Made by a program: the position numbers and the translations under genes. The notes beneath the pieces were generated by a model, which ran no database searches, had not been told where the DNA came from, and was given only the letters and a program-made list of their open reading frames with translations. Positions 60,967 to 64,000 of a stretch of DNA of 64,000 nt are shown one piece after another. The DNA is taken from contig NZ_MUGS01000015.1 in assembly GCF_002222055.1 (NCBI RefSeq), positions 186,001-250,000 of the forward strand. Direction: 5' to 3'. Each line of letters starts with the position of its first letter. The stretch's first letter is position 1. Source of the DNA: Flavobacterium araucananum (lineage in GTDB: Bacteria > Bacteroidota > Bacteroidia > Flavobacteriales > Flavobacteriaceae).

Positions 60967-62364
60967 ATGAAAAAAACCATTCTTTTAACCGTTTTAATAG
61001 TAAACGGATTAACGTCTTTTGCACAGTCAGCACAGTCAAATGACGAAAAGAACATTAAATTATTCTATAAAAAAGCGCTAACAGAAGCGAAGTGTTATAC
61101 TTGGTTAGAATATTTGTCTAACGATATCGGAAGTCGTTTATCAGGTTCAAAAAGTGCCGAAGAAGCAGTGCAGTATACAAAAAGACAACTTGAAACATTA
61201 GGGCTTGATAAAGTTTATTTGCAGGAAGTAATGGTTCCGCATTGGGTTCGTGGCGAAAAAGAAACGGCTTATATTTTAGACGGAAAAGTAAAAACGACTG
61301 TGCCAATTTGTGCTTTAGGAGGATCAGTTGCAACAGCAAAAACAGGTCTTACTGCAGAAATTGTAGAAGTACAGGGTATTGATGAATTAAAGACTTTAGG
61401 AGAAAAAGTAAAAGGTAAAATTGTGTTCTTTAACAGACCAATGAATCCTGAAAATATCGAAACTTTTGTTTCATACGGAGCTTGTGTAGATCAAAGATTT
61501 GCCGGTGCCAAAGAAGCAGCTAAATTTGGCGCTGTTGGGACTATTGTACGTTCGATGAATTTACGTTTAGATGATTTCCCACATACTGGAGCTCAGAGTT
61601 ATGGCGATTTGCCAAAAGAACAATATATTCCAACGGCTGCAATTAGTACAAATGGTGCAGAATTGTTGAGCAAATCATTAAAAGTAAATCCGGCTCTGAA
61701 ATTTTATTTCAAACAATCTTGCGAGACTTTGCCGGATGTTTTGTCTTATAACGTAATTGGTGAAATGACAGGAACTGTTAATCCATCAAACATTATGGTT
61801 GTTGGGGGACATTTAGATTCTTGGGATTTAGCAGATGGTTCGCATGATGATGGAGCAGGAGTGGTGCAAAGTATGGAAGTAGTTCGTATTTTGAAAAACC
61901 TAAACTACAAACCTAAAAATACAATTCGTGTTGTTTTGTTTATGAATGAAGAAAACGGTGGCAAAGGTGGTGCTAAATATGAAGAGGTTTCAAAACAAAA
62001 TAAAGAAAATCATATTTTTGCTTTAGAAAGCGATTCAGGAGGATTTAGCCCAAGAGGATTTTCTATAGAAGCTGATGATACGAATTATAAAAAGATTAAA
62101 GATTTCAGAGATCTTTTTGAGCCTTATTTAGTACACAGTTTTACAATTGGTCACGCAGGTTCAGATATCGGACATTTAACTTCTAAAGCGATTGTTAAAG
62201 CAGGTTTAAAACCAGATTCACAACGTTATTTTGATTATCATCATGCAGCAAACGATAAATTTGATGCCATTAATAAAAGAGAATTAGAACTTGGTGCTGC
62301 AACAATGACAACATTAATGTATTTAATAGATCAAAACGGAATTGTGCTTCCAACAGCAAATTAA
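60967..62364 (+). CDS. Secreted M28 family aminopeptidase-like protein
   Basis: 465 residues from the ATG at 60967; the open frame begins at 60928 but the signal peptide MKKTILLTVLIVNGLTSFAQ starts here. Zinc residues of family M28: His 282 and Asp 284 region in GGHLDSWDLADGSHDDGAG (Asp 294/295), and Glu 328/329 in MNEENGG. A protease-associated insert lies at about 125-200 (EIVEVQGIDELKTLGEKVKGKIVFF). It probably trims peptides outside the inner membrane. It is 96 bp after the GH43-like gene on the same strand; a functional link to PUL 2 is doubtful. Confidence 0.88.
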   Translation: MKKTILLTVLIVNGLTSFAQSAQSNDEKNIKLFYKKALTEAKCYTWLEYLSNDIGSRLSGSKSAEEAVQYTKRQLETLGLDKVYLQEVMVPHWVRGEKETAYILDGKVKTTVPICALGGSVATAKTGLTAEIVEVQGIDELKTLGEKVKGKIVFFNRPMNPENIETFVSYGACVDQRFAGAKEAAKFGAVGTIVRSMNLRLDDFPHTGAQSYGDLPKEQYIPTAAISTNGAELLSKSLKVNPALKFYFKQSCETLPDVLSYNVIGEMTGTVNPSNIMVVGGHLDSWDLADGSHDDGAGVVQSMEVVRILKNLNYKPKNTIRVVLFMNEENGGKGGAKYEEVSKQNKENHIFALESDSGGFSPRGFSIEADDTNYKKIKDFRDLFEPYLVHSFTIGHAGSDIGHLTSKAIVKAGLKPDSQRYFDYHHAANDKFDAINKRELELGAATMTTLMYLIDQNGIVLPTAN

Positions 62365-62386
62365 AATTATAAAGTAAAAATACCTA

Positions 62387-62419
62387 AAAGCTACAAGTAC
62401 AAACTTGTAGCTTTTTTTG
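62387..62419. terminator. Terminator after the M28 gene
   Basis: AAAAGCTACAAGT pairs with ACTTGTAGCTTTT, then T residues; it lies between convergent genes. Confidence 0.8.
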
Positions 62420-62508
62420 TTTACAGACTTAAAAAAGAATGTTTTTGTGTTTGAAATAACTAAAAATTCCGAAGCAGTGATTTCTTGAAGTGATTATTTT
62501 TTTTAAAC

Positions 62509-62814
62509 TTAAAGCTTCATTACAGCCAAATAATATAAAAACGTTATCGGAATGTTAGAAAGTAAAATAAGGATCTTAAACGCGATATTTTTGCGAAATT
62601 CCGTCAAGTGAATAAATCTATCCGTTAAATGAATCAACATAATTGTGTTTAGTACAATTGCTGATGCAACAAAAGGCCACGAAATAATTAATATGTTCGG
62701 GTTTTCGTTTGTAATCATGTAAAGTGTAAAAAAAAATGTGCTTATAATAAAGCTCCCAATAGCTAATTCAATTGAATTTGTTTCTTCAAATGGTTCGTGA
62801 ATACTATTTTTCAT
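62509..62814 (-). CDS. Small membrane protein of unknown function
   Basis: 101 residues with three hydrophobic segments (about 17-35, 44-64, 80-98) and short loops. Not recognised. It starts 4 bp after the Coq4-like gene ends, so the two are cotranscribed. Confidence 0.6.
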   Translation of the reverse strand: MKNSIHEPFEETNSIELAIGSFIISTFFFTLYMITNENPNILIISWPFVASAIVLNTIMLIHLTDRFIHLTEFRKNIAFKILILLSNIPITFLYYLAVMKL

Positions 62815-62818
62815 AAGT

Positions 62819-63271
62819 TTAAATTTTAAAAGATGCCCTGATAGCAGGAATAGGGGTTAATAACATTTTTGAAAAATCCAGATAGTAAAAAGGAAGCGCT
62901 CGTTTCCCTTTTTTATATTGTTCTAAAAAATAAAAAAACTGTGCGGGATAAAAAGGTGTTCCGGAAAGCATGACCAGAAACAGGTAGATGCTTTTTTTTC
63001 CATTCCCCAAAAGATAATATTGCATTCCTATTTCTTCTGTTACCGAAACACCTGTGTTCGTTAAAACATGGATTATATCATGATCTTCAAGTTTTGGCTG
63101 AATGTCAAAATGATTTCTCTCCAAAAAAACACCTAAGCCAAATCCTAAGCTGTCTTTAGGAAATTGCAGTAATTGCGCCTGATCAATTTCCCACGGCGTA
63201 TTTTTTTTGACATATTTTTGATATGGTTTACTAGTCCATTCATATATTTTTTCGAGAAGAATATCTTTCAT
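62819..63271 (-). CDS. Coq4-like protein
   Basis: 150 residues. FPKDSLGFGLGVFLERNHFDIQP precedes EDHDIIHVLTNTGVSVTEE, which contains the HDxxH-x11-E metal motif of the Coq4 family (His 64, Asp 65, His 68, Glu 80). Coq4 of yeast and man organises ubiquinone synthesis and has recently been tied to a C1 decarboxylation step. Bacteria of this phylum use menaquinone, so the role here is open. No transmembrane segment. It lies in a probable two-gene unit with the small membrane protein. Assignment rests on the motif and the surrounding pattern. Confidence 0.65.
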   Translation of the reverse strand: MKDILLEKIYEWTSKPYQKYVKKNTPWEIDQAQLLQFPKDSLGFGLGVFLERNHFDIQPKLEDHDIIHVLTNTGVSVTEEIGMQYYLLGNGKKSIYLFLVMLSGTPFYPAQFFYFLEQYKKGKRALPFYYLDFSKMLLTPIPAIRASFKI

Positions 63272-63365
63272 AAAGTGTTTTTAAAAGTTCTTTGAAACTC
63301 AAAGTTAAATGATAAATAAAAAAGCCAATTATAGTGCATCAGCTTTTTTGTAATTCCTGACAATC

Positions 63366-64000
63366 TTAATAATTGTCTATAACAGTCTTTAATAAATTTG
63401 AATCAACCAGGTCAGATGGGGCAACAACTTTTTCCTCTAGCGGAATATCGTTTCCATATCTTTCCTTTAATATTTTTTGAACTCTTGCATCGCCCAGATT
63501 AAAATCTTTGAGTTCTTTTAAAGTACACAATTCAATTCCGGCACCATTTTTATAGATTTTCCAGACCAATTCAGAACAATAAATGCGGTTATCCGTCCAT
63601 TCAAAATAAGCATCATATTCCTTACCTAAAAAGTGCTTGCCGTATGTTTTCATTTTTTCAAGAGTTTCTTCATTTAAAACTTTTTCGGCATTTTTTAATC
63701 TTTTAATTACATACTTATGACCTTTTCCACGTGCTATCCATTCCTCAACAGGTGTAATTTTGACAGGCTGAACAGCTTCAAGAACAAATTGTCCTCCGTT
63801 AACAAAAAAAACAATACCACAATGCGAAAATTTTGAATTTGTAGCAATTCGTACCGCTTCACATTGCTTAGATTCTGAAGTCTGAAAAATAAGATCTCCA
63901 TCCTGAATTTTATTGGCAAGTACATTTTCTGATGTTTTCTTAGAAAACGGATTGTTAGGAAAAACAGATATTGCTACAAATAGTGCAAGACCAAAACTTA
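63366..64000 (-). CDS. YiiX/NlpC-P60-like cysteine hydrolase, N-terminus beyond window
   Basis: The stop codon is at 63366 and the frame stays open to base 64000, so the start is missing; about 210 residues are seen. The visible N-terminal part is a hydrophobic segment (LALFVAISVF), likely a signal peptide. Catalytic residues of the permuted NlpC/P60 (YiiX/YebB) family are seen: NSKFSHCGIVFFVNGG with the His, and IYCSELVWKIYKNGAG with the nucleophile Cys. GDLIFQTSESKQ is the typical strand before them. Such enzymes cut amide bonds in peptides or acylated lipids. A 95-residue inner frame from 63653 is only its C-terminal part. Confidence 0.8.
   Translation of the reverse strand, partial: SFGLALFVAISVFPNNPFSKKTSENVLANKIQDGDLIFQTSESKQCEAVRIATNSKFSHCGIVFFVNGGQFVLEAVQPVKITPVEEWIARGKGHKYVIKRLKNAEKVLNEETLEKMKTYGKHFLGKEYDAYFEWTDNRIYCSELVWKIYKNGAGIELCTLKELKDFNLGDARVQKILKERYGNDIPLEEKVVAPSDLVDSNLLKTVIDNY

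Noticed and set aside
62819..63271. Ubiquinone synthesis locus
   Set aside because: No other ubiquinone gene is in the window; only the Coq4 motif is seen.

Overview
The window is AT-rich DNA from a member of the Bacteroidota, most likely a Flavobacterium or close relative. Pointers are two SusC/SusD pairs, a hybrid two-component regulator, TAnnTTTG-type -7 promoter elements, the gene order rsfS-ftsH-LUD-cdsA-psd-ACBP, and several families of short intergenic repeats of a kind I associate with Flavobacterium genomes. I found no rRNA, tRNA, prophage, insertion sequence or CRISPR array.

Layout. (1) 1-12502, minus strand: a polysaccharide utilisation locus (PUL 1) with a hybrid two-component sensor/regulator, SusC, SusD, a cytosolic GH130 enzyme, an MFS sugar transporter and a secreted protein cut by the window edge. 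The SusD gene carries an in-frame TAA about 90 codons in, so the locus may be damaged. (2) 13013-18634, minus: a lipoprotein superoxide dismutase, acyl-CoA-binding protein, Psd, CdsA, a LUD-domain protein, FtsH and RsfS, tightly packed and in part translationally coupled. (3) 18728-38729: mainly housekeeping and small accessory genes (birA, pyrE, Nudix, a cREC-domain pair, M14 peptidase, DbpA-like helicase, PhnA-like protein, coaD, ddl, a PASTA protein with an RluD-type synthase, a tandem ABC ATPase, a sulfurtransferase, MscS, a thioesterase and a cation/H+ antiporter). (4) 39102-45904, plus: dnaK, corA, and pta-ackA for acetyl-phosphate/acetate metabolism. (5) 46541-60870, plus: PUL 2, with a triple-tyrosine/LuxR-type regulator, SusC, SusD, a GH144-like lipoprotein, an alpha/beta hydrolase, a GH3 beta-glucosidase and a GH43-like protein with discoidin and Fn3 modules. 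An M28 peptidase follows. The GH144-like plus GH3 pair suggests a beta-glucan, possibly beta-1,2-glucan, as substrate; this is inference. (6) 62509-64000, minus: a small membrane protein, a Coq4-like protein and a YiiX-type cysteine hydrolase running off the end.

How the genes work together. In PUL 1 the regulator should sense a periplasmic oligosaccharide and drive susC from a promoter region that holds an 8+8 bp inverted repeat. Import would be through SusCD, then the inner membrane MFS carrier, with cytosolic breakdown by GH130. In PUL 2 the membrane regulator lies directly upstream of susC, and the leader between them holds two AACGTT-centred palindromes. Secreted or surface enzymes depolymerise the glycan and GH3 finishes it to glucose.

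Most notable items: the premature stop in SusD; a C-terminal remnant of a glycerophosphodiester phosphodiesterase wedged into PUL 2; a pyrE promoter that implies a leaderless transcript inside a 7-bp divergent gap; two copies of a long hairpin repeat whose stem differs in sequence but keeps pairing; and a Coq4-like protein in what should be a menaquinone organism.
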